36,027 nucleotides of DNA, taken from assembly GCA_019245575.1 (NCBI GenBank), contig JAFARE010000044.1, forward strand, positions 89,090-125,116. Direction: 5' to 3'. The notes below the pieces were generated by a model that saw only the letters and a list, made by a program, of their open reading frames with translations, searched no databases and was not told the origin of the DNA. The position numbers and the translations under genes are program-made. Origin of the DNA: Candidatus Dormiibacterota bacterium (GTDB taxonomy: Bacteria; Chloroflexota; Dormibacteria; Aeolococcales; Aeolococcaceae). Of this stretch, positions 23,869 through 31,670 are shown one piece after another; the stretch's first letter is position 1; every line of letters begins with the position of its first letter.

Positions 23869-23953
23869 CTGCTCCGAAAGCCCTCGACGAGGCGCACCGA
23901 ATTCAGCGCGAGTTGGACGACGAAAGCCTATCCGCGCGCAAGCCTCCTGACTC
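23869..23953 (+). repeat. 85-bp att-like repeat, copy D
   Basis: Same length and orientation as A and B. The core (CCCCCTGCTCCGAAAG, 23865-23880) keeps 14 of 15 bases of the tRNA-Pro anticodon stem-loop segment but has no T-arm in front. It carries CCTCG-A-CGAGG and AATTC-5 nt-GAGTT arms and the 18-mer tail. It ends 77 bp before the EVE-DUF3883 stop. Confidence 0.75.
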
Positions 23954-24029
23954 TCAGAGATGCGTAAAGGGCGACGGAAGCCCTCCGGCTTCACGAGCTG
24001 GTGCTGCCCAGACCATGCCCGCAGCCGGA

Positions 24030-25292
24030 CTAGATCGCCGCATCCGCGCTTAGCGCGAGATCGGCCGGAAGATAGTAGCGATACACGATCGGAGTCAAAT
24101 AAGCGTCTTCAGGGTTCCAAGGCTCGAGGATGGTCAGCTGGCCTCCAAAAGCAACAGGTGGCCGTTCTGCGCGATCCAGCTCGATCTCGGATACAACAGC
24201 CAACATCGCTTCTCCGGGTGTCGCTTTCGCCGACTGCACCTCATTCTTCGTAAGGAATACGGCACCCGCGAGTCCTGTCGTTCCCTTCACCTCCACAAGT
24301 CTCCGTTCGCGGCCTCGTGTCGCCCGCAGGTCATAGGGCCGGCTCTTGGACGTATCCATGACCGCCCAATGCGCCGCTTCTAGGTGGGCACGAACAACAG
24401 CCATCGCGTGCCGTTCGACGCAGGCCCGTTCAGAGGCTGTAAGGCCTATACCCTGACCAGTCGCGCGCGACGCGGCCTCGATGACAGCTTCGGTGGCGAC
24501 AACGAAGGCTTGGAGCGAGTCAGTCGGCCAGCCGCCGACGAGGGCCATCAATTGGTCCCATTCGTCCGGCGAAATATGGAATGCGGTGCCGCCTTGAGCT
24601 CCTACCACCGATAGCCGCCGTATGACAGAGGCGGGCGGCGATTCCTCAAGCCACAGCGGAGGGTCCGGGCGTACGACGTACCTCACTAGGACTCGCTCTG
24701 CTTTTGCCGGCATCGGACTTGCACTGGGAACCCAAAAAGGATGATCTGAATCAGCGATTGTGTTGATCTTTGGGTCCGTCATGACCTCGCCAAATCCAAC
24801 AATCCCACGGACCGCATCGCGAGACTTGTACTTCCATATGGCCACGCGATCGCCTCGGCTAAGGCGACGTCCTCCCGTTCGCCACCAATCCTCGTCCAAC
24901 TGACGGACCGAATCTAGAAGCCGGTAGCGATCGGACCTCGCTGCGAGTATCCAGTACGAGATCGTGTCTGACCGAGGTCCTCGTCCCAAGTCATCTAGCT
25001 CGCCGTCGGGTGACGCCTTACCCACTTCGGTTTCACGCGTGAGCTCTATGTCGCCTCGCAGGGCCGTCCATTTGTTGTCAAACTCGTAAGGTCGCCCATT
25101 CCTGATAGCAGCCTCAACGTCGGGACGGGCACGCCGCCACGCCCACGCTTTCCAGGCGGGAATGCTTTCCTCCGTTCCATGTCCTTGTACGAGCACGCGC
25201 GGTAGATGGCCGTGCGCGAGAAGCCACTCTAGGTCACGAAGGTTGGCTTCGCCTCGGCTATCGAACTCCGACATGGTGTGCACGATGATCAT
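24030..25292 (-). CDS. EVE domain plus DUF3883 protein (putative modified-DNA-dependent nuclease)
   Basis: A 420-residue protein. Residues ~1-95 are an unassigned N-terminal domain. Residues ~110-220 are an EVE domain of the PUA-like fold (TISYWILAARSDRYRLLDSV, then RLSRGDRVAIWKYKSRDAVR and GIVGFGEV), which in other proteins reads modified bases in DNA. Residues ~290-390 are a DUF3883 domain, a PD-(D/E)XK-type nuclease relative: D321 in PYDLRAT and E334-V-K336 in LVEVKGTTG, followed by FLTKNEVQSAK. The fusion is the layout of type IV-like restriction enzymes that cut modified DNA. ATG at 25292 is used; the ATG six codons later is possible. The gene is divergent from the SIR2 gene. Confidence 0.85.
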   Translation of the reverse strand: MIIVHTMSEFDSRGEANLRDLEWLLAHGHLPRVLVQGHGTEESIPAWKAWAWRRARPDVEAAIRNGRPYEFDNKWTALRGDIELTRETEVGKASPDGELDDLGRGPRSDTISYWILAARSDRYRLLDSVRQLDEDWWRTGGRRLSRGDRVAIWKYKSRDAVRGIVGFGEVMTDPKINTIADSDHPFWVPSASPMPAKAERVLVRYVVRPDPPLWLEESPPASVIRRLSVVGAQGGTAFHISPDEWDQLMALVGGWPTDSLQAFVVATEAVIEAASRATGQGIGLTASERACVERHAMAVVRAHLEAAHWAVMDTSKSRPYDLRATRGRERRLVEVKGTTGLAGAVFLTKNEVQSAKATPGEAMLAVVSEIELDRAERPPVAFGGQLTILEPWNPEDAYLTPIVYRYYLPADLALSADAAI

Positions 25293-25467
25293 GTGCGATG
25301 AGTGACCTTGTGACGCCGCTTTCGCGTATCGCTGCCCACTCGCCTTACCCAGACTCCGTCAACGATCGTATCGCTCACACTTCGTCAGCATATCTCCCAG
25401 CCTCCCCTCGCGTCCATCTCCCTTCTGTTGGCGCCGATCGGGTCGCTTGAGCGTCCAGTCTCAGCCG

Positions 25468-25479
25468 GCGGCTAGCCGC
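25468..25479. promoter_or_regulatory. 12-bp palindrome in the EVE/SIR2 divergent gap
   Basis: GCGGCTAGCCGC is a perfect palindrome inside the 295-bp gap between two divergent genes. It could be an operator. The rest of the gap is non-coding and holds no other clear signal. Confidence 0.25.
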
Positions 25480-25587
25480 TTCAGCGTTGCAGAGTCTCGA
25501 CGACCTTGCCGTGCACGTCTTCGCCCCTGAACTGACCCTTACCGAAATCGACGGTGCGAAAACCGAATTCCCTTCAGAATAGTTCGG

Positions 25588-26532
25588 ATGTCAACGGTCG
25601 TCTTTCTCGGGGCCGGATTTTCACGTCTCGCCGGCGTACCTCTGGCGCGTCAGCTCTTCGACACCGAACCAGTAGTCGACCGCATCAGCAGGCAACGACT
25701 CGTTAACCGAGTGCGACGCGGTTGGCTGACCTGGCATCAAGACACCGCCGCCTCTCCCGAGCAGTACTTAGCGTATCTCGAACATTCAGCCGGGCGAGAG
25801 TGGCGAGATGCCGTTTGGTACGTCGGCTTGATTGTCGCCTTACGCATGGGAAGAGTCGAAGCTGTCGGCGGGCGGACGACTATCACTCGGCACAATATCA
25901 ACCGGACTTCGGGCGTTGCTGCGCAAGAAGACTTTTGGACGTCGGTTTTCCGGCGAGCTGAGAATGTATCGGTAATTACTACCAACTTCGACATCCTCGC
26001 CGAAAGAGGTTTGCGCAACCAACCTAGACCGCGCATGCACCGGCCTGGCTTTCATTATGGATTAGGTGCCGAGTACCTTGAGGGCGGCGGCTATCCGTCA
26101 TACGCGCACATTCACCGCATAGCCGTGCGTGGCGCAGTGCCGCTCTTCAAGCTCCACGGGTCTGTCTCGTGGTCCATTCGTAAAGGCAAGATCGTCCGGT
26201 ACCACGACTGCCGACCCGCTATCCGCGGTGATGCCATGATCGTCGCACCAATCGTCGAAAAGCGTGTCCCGGCATACCTAGGCGCGGTGTGGGATGCGGC
26301 TCTCAAGGCGCTTGCGACCGCGAGAACCGTACTAATCGTCGGCTATAGCCTGCCTTCGTATGACCAGCGTGTCGTGGGTCTGCTGCGAGGCATCAGCGAC
26401 CGCGCGTCGGTGCATGTATTCGATCCGGATGCAATGCTCGTTAGCCGTTACCAGAATACGCTGCAACGCGCAATCGTACGCCATAAGGGCTTACCGGAAG
26501 GCACGGCGGAGATCGGAGCCATCCTGAGCTGA
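25588..26532 (+). CDS. SIR2-family domain protein (putative defence NADase)
   Basis: A 314-residue protein of the SIR2-like (SIR2_2) class. NAD-binding motifs are in order: VVFLGAGFSRLAGVPLA (residues 4-20), VSVITTNFDIL near 130, LFKLHGSVSW near 190 (with the active-site-type His), and TVLIVGYSLPSYDQRV near 245. In phage defence systems such domains degrade NAD to abort infection, and they are found in multi-gene operons. No second effector domain is visible. The start ATG at 25588 has a weak RBS. It is followed after 336 bp by an unknown gene on the same strand, which may or may not be a partner. Confidence 0.88.
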   Translation: MSTVVFLGAGFSRLAGVPLARQLFDTEPVVDRISRQRLVNRVRRGWLTWHQDTAASPEQYLAYLEHSAGREWRDAVWYVGLIVALRMGRVEAVGGRTTITRHNINRTSGVAAQEDFWTSVFRRAENVSVITTNFDILAERGLRNQPRPRMHRPGFHYGLGAEYLEGGGYPSYAHIHRIAVRGAVPLFKLHGSVSWSIRKGKIVRYHDCRPAIRGDAMIVAPIVEKRVPAYLGAVWDAALKALATARTVLIVGYSLPSYDQRVVGLLRGISDRASVHVFDPDAMLVSRYQNTLQRAIVRHKGLPEGTAEIGAILS

Positions 26533-26867
26533 TCCGAGGCGACCCCGACGACGCACTTTCGACTTGTGCGCCACATCGCGACGCGTAGTTCTTTCTCGGC
26601 TCATCGACCCGGGACGAGGACAAGATGGCCGTGGGGCTCAGCTAGACGTCGCCTGTCGCAGCGAGTGGGCGATCAGCGCGAGCACCAACGCGATACGCCC
26701 GAGCCCAACAGCGCTGCGCTACGTCAGGGACGCCACGATTGAACGACAGAGTAGTGGGCCCCTCGACGGCACGTGGGACAGACCACCACTATCCACGCTG
26801 GGTTATCAGGCCCTAGAATCCGAGCGGCGGTGCCAGCAGCCCGTCTGATCAGCGGGCAACTTCAGGG
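26533..26867. other. 335-bp gap without a convincing gene
   Basis: The gap between the SIR2 gene and the next gene has short open frames of non-protein-like composition. I see no clear hairpin or repeat here; a promoter for the next gene is expected but not identifiable by eye. Confidence 0.4.
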
Positions 26868-27962
26868 GTGGGCCTCGAGATGACCGTGCGGTGGGGCTCT
26901 GTTCGAGAACCTGCAGATTCGGTCGTGGTTTACCTTCCGGTCGCGCCGGACCTAGTCGCTAGCTTTGAGCTGTCGGAGCGTTTCTCGCCGGTTCAGGACG
27001 TGAAGCTGGTGCGGTTCGACCACGCATATGAAACTGGGTCCCGTCGGAGCCTACCAAGTCGGGAGAAGGTAGTCGTCAAAGATGCGCCGATCGACATCGC
27101 CACCATGACAACGTCTCGCATCGCTCAACGTGGACGAACCGAACTCGTATTTGAAAGCGCAACTGGGGCGACAGCAGTGGTCAGAAGCACGTCCGAAGCC
27201 GAACGGCGCTTCTTTTCCCGTCAAGTTCTCATCCCGACCGATGTCCTAACAGTTCCGAAGCGCGGCTACCTACTACGGCAGATACTCCTGCGGTTTGTCG
27301 AAGATAAGTCAAAGGCTCCGGAGGAAGGCGAGGCATGGGTCCCCGTAGTTAGAGTGCACCGCCCGAGTCGAGAGGGCTGCTCATCTGTGTACACAACCAC
27401 TGCGACTAAGACCCGTTCTCACAGCGCGTCGTTCAAGATCGGCGGGGTCGGCTTCGACGGAAGCGCTACCTTCGACTTCACCTACGGCGAAGAATGCCGA
27501 GCAACTCAATCCTGCAAAGAACTCAGCGTCCCCGTCACGATCGAAAAGACATTTGGTTTCGCCTATCACGGTCGTCGGAGGCTGGGACCCGCTGAGCGCC
27601 TGCATTTCAAGCCGGCCAGAGGTGCGAGTCGCGAGGACTACCACGATCTCGATCGGCGTCTTGACTTTTGTGGTCAAAACGAGAGGTTGGTCGACGTCGA
27701 CGTTGATCGCAACCTTCGTAGGGCTACTGGGGAATCAGGCGATACCCTGACGAGCATATTCGCCATGGGCCGCACGATACAAGGGCAGGTTTCTGTGAGT
27801 TGGCAGCTGCCAAGCGGGATCGGGACATTAGCATTGGGATACCAGCGATCGTGTCGCCGTTTGACACAGGTGGCGACGACGTTCGCACCCGGCGCACACT
27901 ACTTTGGATATGGCCCTCCGCATGCAAGGCAACTGGAACGTTGCTGGACCACCGTCGCCTAG
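26868..27962 (+). CDS. Unknown protein, possibly beta-rich
   Basis: A 364-residue protein with no recognised family. GTG at 26868 is used; the ATG at 26880 (MTVRWG) is also possible. Residues ~15-135 contain repeated short beta-like stretches (DSVVVYLPVAPDL, ELVFESATGATAVVRST). Residues ~170-235 alternate Ser/Thr with hydrophobics (SVYTTTATKTRSHSASFKIG, GVGFDGSATFDFTYG), followed by two Cys (ECRATQSC) and KTFGFAYHG. No signal peptide, membrane segment or known catalytic motif is visible. It lies between the SIR2 gene and the SMC-ATPase unit, so a defence role is possible by position only. Intact length and codon use like its neighbours support a real gene. Confidence 0.65.
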   Translation: MGLEMTVRWGSVREPADSVVVYLPVAPDLVASFELSERFSPVQDVKLVRFDHAYETGSRRSLPSREKVVVKDAPIDIATMTTSRIAQRGRTELVFESATGATAVVRSTSEAERRFFSRQVLIPTDVLTVPKRGYLLRQILLRFVEDKSKAPEEGEAWVPVVRVHRPSREGCSSVYTTTATKTRSHSASFKIGGVGFDGSATFDFTYGEECRATQSCKELSVPVTIEKTFGFAYHGRRRLGPAERLHFKPARGASREDYHDLDRRLDFCGQNERLVDVDVDRNLRRATGESGDTLTSIFAMGRTIQGQVSVSWQLPSGIGTLALGYQRSCRRLTQVATTFAPGAHYFGYGPPHARQLERCWTTVA

Positions 27963-28043
27963 GCCATCAACCCGATCGCCATCGCGCCGTGCATCCGGGA
28001 ATCGCGCCGGGAAAGGGAGTCGAAAGCTTCCACGAAGGGACGC

Positions 28044-28160
28044 ATGGATCGCAAATCGGGCCGTCTGAATTCGAAAAAAGGGACAGGGCGGGCCAAGAAA
28101 GACGTCAAGCCATCGGGCTGGCGGCGAAATCGACATTGGTCAAATGGTTCACTGACCTAG
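28044..28160 (+). CDS. Possible very small basic protein
   Basis: A 38-codon frame beginning ATG at 28044 with AAGGGA just upstream, giving a Lys/Arg/Ser-rich peptide (MDRKSGRLNSKKGTGRAKKD then VKPSGWRRNRHWSNGSLT). It starts 82 bp after the previous stop in the same frame. Composition is unusually hydrophilic for chance. Chance cannot be ruled out at this length. Confidence 0.25.
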   Translation: MDRKSGRLNSKKGTGRAKKDVKPSGWRRNRHWSNGSLT

Positions 28161-28219
28161 CCTCCTCATGGTGGTCAATGCACGGTCGACCGACGATGGA
28201 CGGTGAGTGATGTCGCTCG

Positions 28220-28597
28220 TCACGGCAGGGCGGCGAACCGGTTCGCAATCTCCCACGCGTCCAACAACCAAGCCTCCACCTCGAGAGGGAGCGGCGCAAG
28301 CCCGCCATCGTAATGCACTGCGTCGCTGAGGCTGGCCCACGCGCTCGCCGCGCGCCGTGCCAGCGCATCATCCTCGAGGAAGAACGGTAGACAGGCAAGC
28401 TGGCATCGTGCACTCGCGACGTCAAGGCCTGGGCATCGCTTGTCCCAAAGTCGGTCGAGAGCCGTCTCCAACGCCTGGCGACCCACCACGGCCGCAGCCC
28501 GCGACCAGAGTCCCGCGGAACCACCTCCTTCAAAACGGAGCAAGTCACGGGCGCCGGCGATGAGGTCAACGGCCGAACTGCGTTCACGACCGCTCAT
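28220..28597 (-). CDS. Small all-helical protein coupled to the SMC-like ATPase
   Basis: A 125-residue, mainly helical protein whose ATG (28595-28597) overlaps the stop of the ATPase gene (ATGA). Helices are seen at ~8-22 (AVDLIAGARDLLRF), ~28-50 (LWSRAAAVVGRQALETALDR), ~60-70, ~78-95 (ARRAASAWASLSDAVHYDG) and ~103-122 (LEVEAWLLDAWEIANRF). The RQALETALDR helix resembles RQALEAACME in the C-terminal tail of the ATPase, and both have an invariant-looking His late in the domain. The layout recalls HEPN-like helical domains, but the canonical RxxxxH motif is not present. It is most likely a partner or regulator of the ATPase, in a two-gene unit. Confidence 0.8.
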   Translation of the reverse strand: MSGRERSSAVDLIAGARDLLRFEGGGSAGLWSRAAAVVGRQALETALDRLWDKRCPGLDVASARCQLACLPFFLEDDALARRAASAWASLSDAVHYDGGLAPLPLEVEAWLLDAWEIANRFAALP

Positions 28598-31050
28598 TTC
28601 AGGAGGACGAGCTGTTGCGCCAAGGAGTCCACCCGGCTGACGGCGGCCATCAAATCGCCGTCGCGCGCCTCATGAGCGCCAGACTGGCACCACCGCACGG
28701 CGTCGACAGCGTATCCCGTGTACCGATTGGCCAGAGAATTGAGTACGTCACCTCCGCGGGATGCGTCGTCGAAAAGAGCTAGCGCCAGCCAGGGAGTGAG
28801 CCTGCGGGTGCTCCGTCGGAGCTCGTCGACATCGGCATAGCTGTCGCCACGAAGCAGCCGGCGTCTTGTAACGACCTCCATGCAGGCAGCCTCGAGCGCC
28901 TGTCGGCATAATGCCGGCACAACTCGGGCCGCCGCCACGGGCAGTTTCTCGGTAAGGGCGACGGCGCGCGCATCGGCGAGCAGTTGGTTAACCGGGTCCT
29001 GGACCTCTGTCACCACCACTATGGATCTCTCTCCACGCGATACGGCATAGACCACCGCTTTGACCTGCAAACGCCGGATAGCCTCCGTCAGTCGCTCATC
29101 GTGGCTGAACACGATTACCTGTCGCGTACGCGAGGTCTCACTGAGCACCTGAACCAATCCATCAACCTTTGCAGGATCCATCGCCTGCACCGGGTCATCG
29201 ATGACGACGAAGCGGAAGGGGCTCTCCGGAAGACAGGCTCGCGGCAAGAATAGGCTTAGAGCCAGGCAGTTGAGTTCGCCCTGGCTCATCACAGCGAGCG
29301 CCGCGCTCTCGACGCCATCGATGTCCACGTCGATGTCGACACGGCGGCGGTTGCCGCTCCCGGCTAGCGTGACGGCGTCGAGCACGACACTGCTGCGTTG
29401 TTTCAGCATGTCCCAGTAGCGGTGTACGTCGGCAGCAATCGGCTGGAAACGCTCGTCGCGTAGCTCCATTCCAGCGTCCCGCACCCAACCTTCGGCCGCC
29501 TTAAGGTCTGGCACATGCTCTTGCCCGGCGATCGCCCGGTTCGCTCGAACAAGCCACCCTCGCAACTGCGCGACCACGTCCAGCCAAGCCGACTGGTAAG
29601 CAGTCAAATGTCGCTGCGCGTCCGTGCGCAGATTCTTCGCAGCGGCAGCCAGCGCCGTGTACGCGCTCTCGATATGGGCCGCGACGGCTTCGCCATCGTC
29701 GTCAGTAGGCGCCCGCAGCCATTCTCCCCACGCAGTTCGAAGCGGTGCAGCATCGAGCCCGACATCGGCCGCGCGCAGCAAAGCCGGCGGCGGCGGGTTC
29801 AGCAGGCTGCGTGCCGTCCGTAGCGTTTCGGTCAGGCGTAGGTGCGCACTCTCGGCACTCTGAGCTCTCTCCTCCAGTTCCCGGGCCTCAAGCTGTGCGC
29901 TCGCGAGCCACGCCGGATCGAGTGCACCATGCCGGTGGCAGACTGGGCACTCTGTTTGACGGTGATGCTGGTGGAGTTCAATCGCATCCCGAAGTACCCG
30001 GGCAGCGATCCGCGCTCGGGCAGCGTCAGTTCCCCGACTGAGTGCCGCATCGCTCGCTGCTTCCCTCAGAGCGGCCACGTTGGCGCGTATCACCTCAGGC
30101 GCCGGCACGCTGAGTGTTGTCAGCGAGTTGAGCACGCTCGCTCTGCCCTCTCCTTCGGGCTCCGGCCGCTCCGCCGCTTCGATGCGACGGGCGGCATCAT
30201 CGAGCCTCCAGTTCTTGGGCGAGCTCGGCAGCGCAGCCATCAAGGGACTGGCACGGTCATCGCCCGCATCCGCCAGGGCCTTGAGCTGTGCTGTGATCGC
30301 AGTCAGCTCGCCGGCGACTTCCTTGATGGTTCGCTCGCGTGTCAGGCGCGCACTGGCTAAGGTCTGAGTAAGGACCGTAATGTCACCGAGCCCGAGAATG
30401 GTATGCACCGCGTCGTAGAGCTTCGTCGGGCCCTCATCAAGCATCGAGCCGAGCTCGTTGTGTGACAGGAAGGGGCGCATAAGGTCGAGCGGTGCCCCCC
30501 AGTGGAGGTTGCCCAGGTCGGAGGTAGTTGCTTTACCGTCCAAGCTCGGAACCCCGGCGTCGAGTTCTGCCCCCTCAGCCCATCGGCGCTCGATGCGCGT
30601 CGCTCCTTTCGCACCTTCAACGACAACGTCGACGCAGATCCGAACGTTGCCATGATGGAGATTGCGCCAGCCCTCGGACCACACCCTGCTACGCCCGCGC
30701 CAGCGGTGGTTGTCACCGGTGAGCGCCAGCTCGGCCGCCTCTGCAAAGCTCGACTTGGCCGAGCCGTTGCGACCCATGACGACCGTGAGCCCTGGCCCAG
30801 GCGGGATGCTCAAGGTCACAGGGTCGCCGATGCCACGGAAGCCCTCGACGGTCACCGCCGCCAGATAAGCGCCGGCCGGCGTCTGATGTTGAGGTGGGGG
30901 CGGAGCAGCCTGTGGCGGCCGGGTACCCGTCAGCGCAGCGTCTAGGGCCTCGGGGCCGGAGATCGCATAGATGATCAGATCACTGACCGAGGCGGGCGGC
31001 GGGTACTGTCCGAGCCGGTTGTAGAGTTGAGCGAGCAGTGCCGGGTCCAT
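28594..31050 (-). CDS. Rad50/SMC-like ATPase with short zinc-hook coiled coil
   Basis: An 818-residue ABC-type ATPase of the SMC/RecF class. After an N-terminal ~65-residue region come FRGIGDPVTLSIPP and Walker A GRNGSAKSS (K99; the usual Gly before Lys is A98). The D-like loop FLSHNELGSML near 195 follows. A charged helical arm (~240-540) folds at a CPVC zinc hook near 369-372, shorter than in SbcC. The signature SQGELNCLAL lies near 590, Walker B FVVIDDPVQAMD near 620, and H-loop VIVFSHDERL near 650. The ~140-residue C-terminal extension is a helical domain not found in housekeeping SMC proteins. The VIDDPVQ..D signature is typical of defence-linked ATPases. The gene is coupled to the next by ATGA. 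AGGAAG precedes the start. Confidence 0.88.
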   Translation of the reverse strand: MDPALLAQLYNRLGQYPPPASVSDLIIYAISGPEALDAALTGTRPPQAAPPPPQHQTPAGAYLAAVTVEGFRGIGDPVTLSIPPGPGLTVVMGRNGSAKSSFAEAAELALTGDNHRWRGRSRVWSEGWRNLHHGNVRICVDVVVEGAKGATRIERRWAEGAELDAGVPSLDGKATTSDLGNLHWGAPLDLMRPFLSHNELGSMLDEGPTKLYDAVHTILGLGDITVLTQTLASARLTRERTIKEVAGELTAITAQLKALADAGDDRASPLMAALPSSPKNWRLDDAARRIEAAERPEPEGEGRASVLNSLTTLSVPAPEVIRANVAALREAASDAALSRGTDAARARIAARVLRDAIELHQHHRQTECPVCHRHGALDPAWLASAQLEARELEERAQSAESAHLRLTETLRTARSLLNPPPPALLRAADVGLDAAPLRTAWGEWLRAPTDDDGEAVAAHIESAYTALAAAAKNLRTDAQRHLTAYQSAWLDVVAQLRGWLVRANRAIAGQEHVPDLKAAEGWVRDAGMELRDERFQPIAADVHRYWDMLKQRSSVVLDAVTLAGSGNRRRVDIDVDIDGVESAALAVMSQGELNCLALSLFLPRACLPESPFRFVVIDDPVQAMDPAKVDGLVQVLSETSRTRQVIVFSHDERLTEAIRRLQVKAVVYAVSRGERSIVVVTEVQDPVNQLLADARAVALTEKLPVAAARVVPALCRQALEAACMEVVTRRRLLRGDSYADVDELRRSTRRLTPWLALALFDDASRGGDVLNSLANRYTGYAVDAVRWCQSGAHEARDGDLMAAVSRVDSLAQQLVLLK

Positions 31051-31670
31051 TCTTCCTGTGGTTCCTCGCAGTGCGGAGTGAACTAGCAGCGGAGGATATC
31101 GCTCAGTCGGGATCCAAGGCGCGAGCAGCTTCTGGGCCTTGCGCCTTCATTCGCGGGATGCTCGCACGTGTCATTCCCCTTCGTACAAATCCGGCTCCCC
31201 CCTCCAAGGGGAGCGACTCACGCGGTGACTCACCAACCGAAGGCCGTCGGTCATCCTTGCGGTATGGAAATGCAACTCCAAGACGCTTCCGCCGGCCGAC
31301 AACGTCCAACGACAATGATCTGGCGGAGCCTCGCGCCCTCCTCATTTATCCCTCAACGAACACGGCGGAGCACTCGCGCGTGCGCGTCCGGCCCGAGCCG
31401 GCAACCGTAGGGAACGCCGCACGCAGACCACCTGCAATGTCGTTTCGATTATCCGCGCGGTCGATGCTCAGATTGATCAAGGGTGGGCACCAATCGGGGT
31501 CATGTCACCCGTTGCTGCATCAATGCGGGCCGCTGCGAACGGGGAAAAACGCTGTACCAAGGGACTTGCGTCAGCAGCACACGAGATTCACGCAGCCGCG
31601 CGCCGTGGAGTCACGACAGACCACACCGCGGTCGGTAATCGCGCAACCCGAACACGGCCTAACCGGCACG
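31051..31670. other. 620-bp gap, probably regulatory, between SbcC and ATPase genes
   Basis: No convincing gene on either strand. A hairpin GCTCCCC (31194-31200) / GGGGAGC (31208-31214), loop of 7, could terminate the upstream minus-strand transcript, although no T-tract is clear. The remainder would hold the ATPase promoter, which I cannot place. Open frames here overlap and have poor composition. Confidence 0.45.

Noticed and set aside
17823-23953. Integron attC array
   Set aside because: Repeats lack GTTRRRY/RYYYAAC boxes at their ends and no IntI-like gene is visible; the tRNA-Pro core points to another recombinase type.
17823-23953. CRISPR array
   Set aside because: Repeats are 85 bp, diverged and separated by 1.6-2.7 kb of genes; no cas genes.
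25550-25587. A fifth repeat copy upstream of the SIR2 gene (CCGAATTC with a weak inverted repeat)
   Set aside because: Only the short palindromic centre matches; core spacing and the 18-mer tail are absent.
28220-31050. Calling the ATPase unit a Lamassu system
   Set aside because: There is no adjacent LmuA-type nuclease gene and the small protein does not show a recognisable LmuC signature; kept as a related but unassigned unit.
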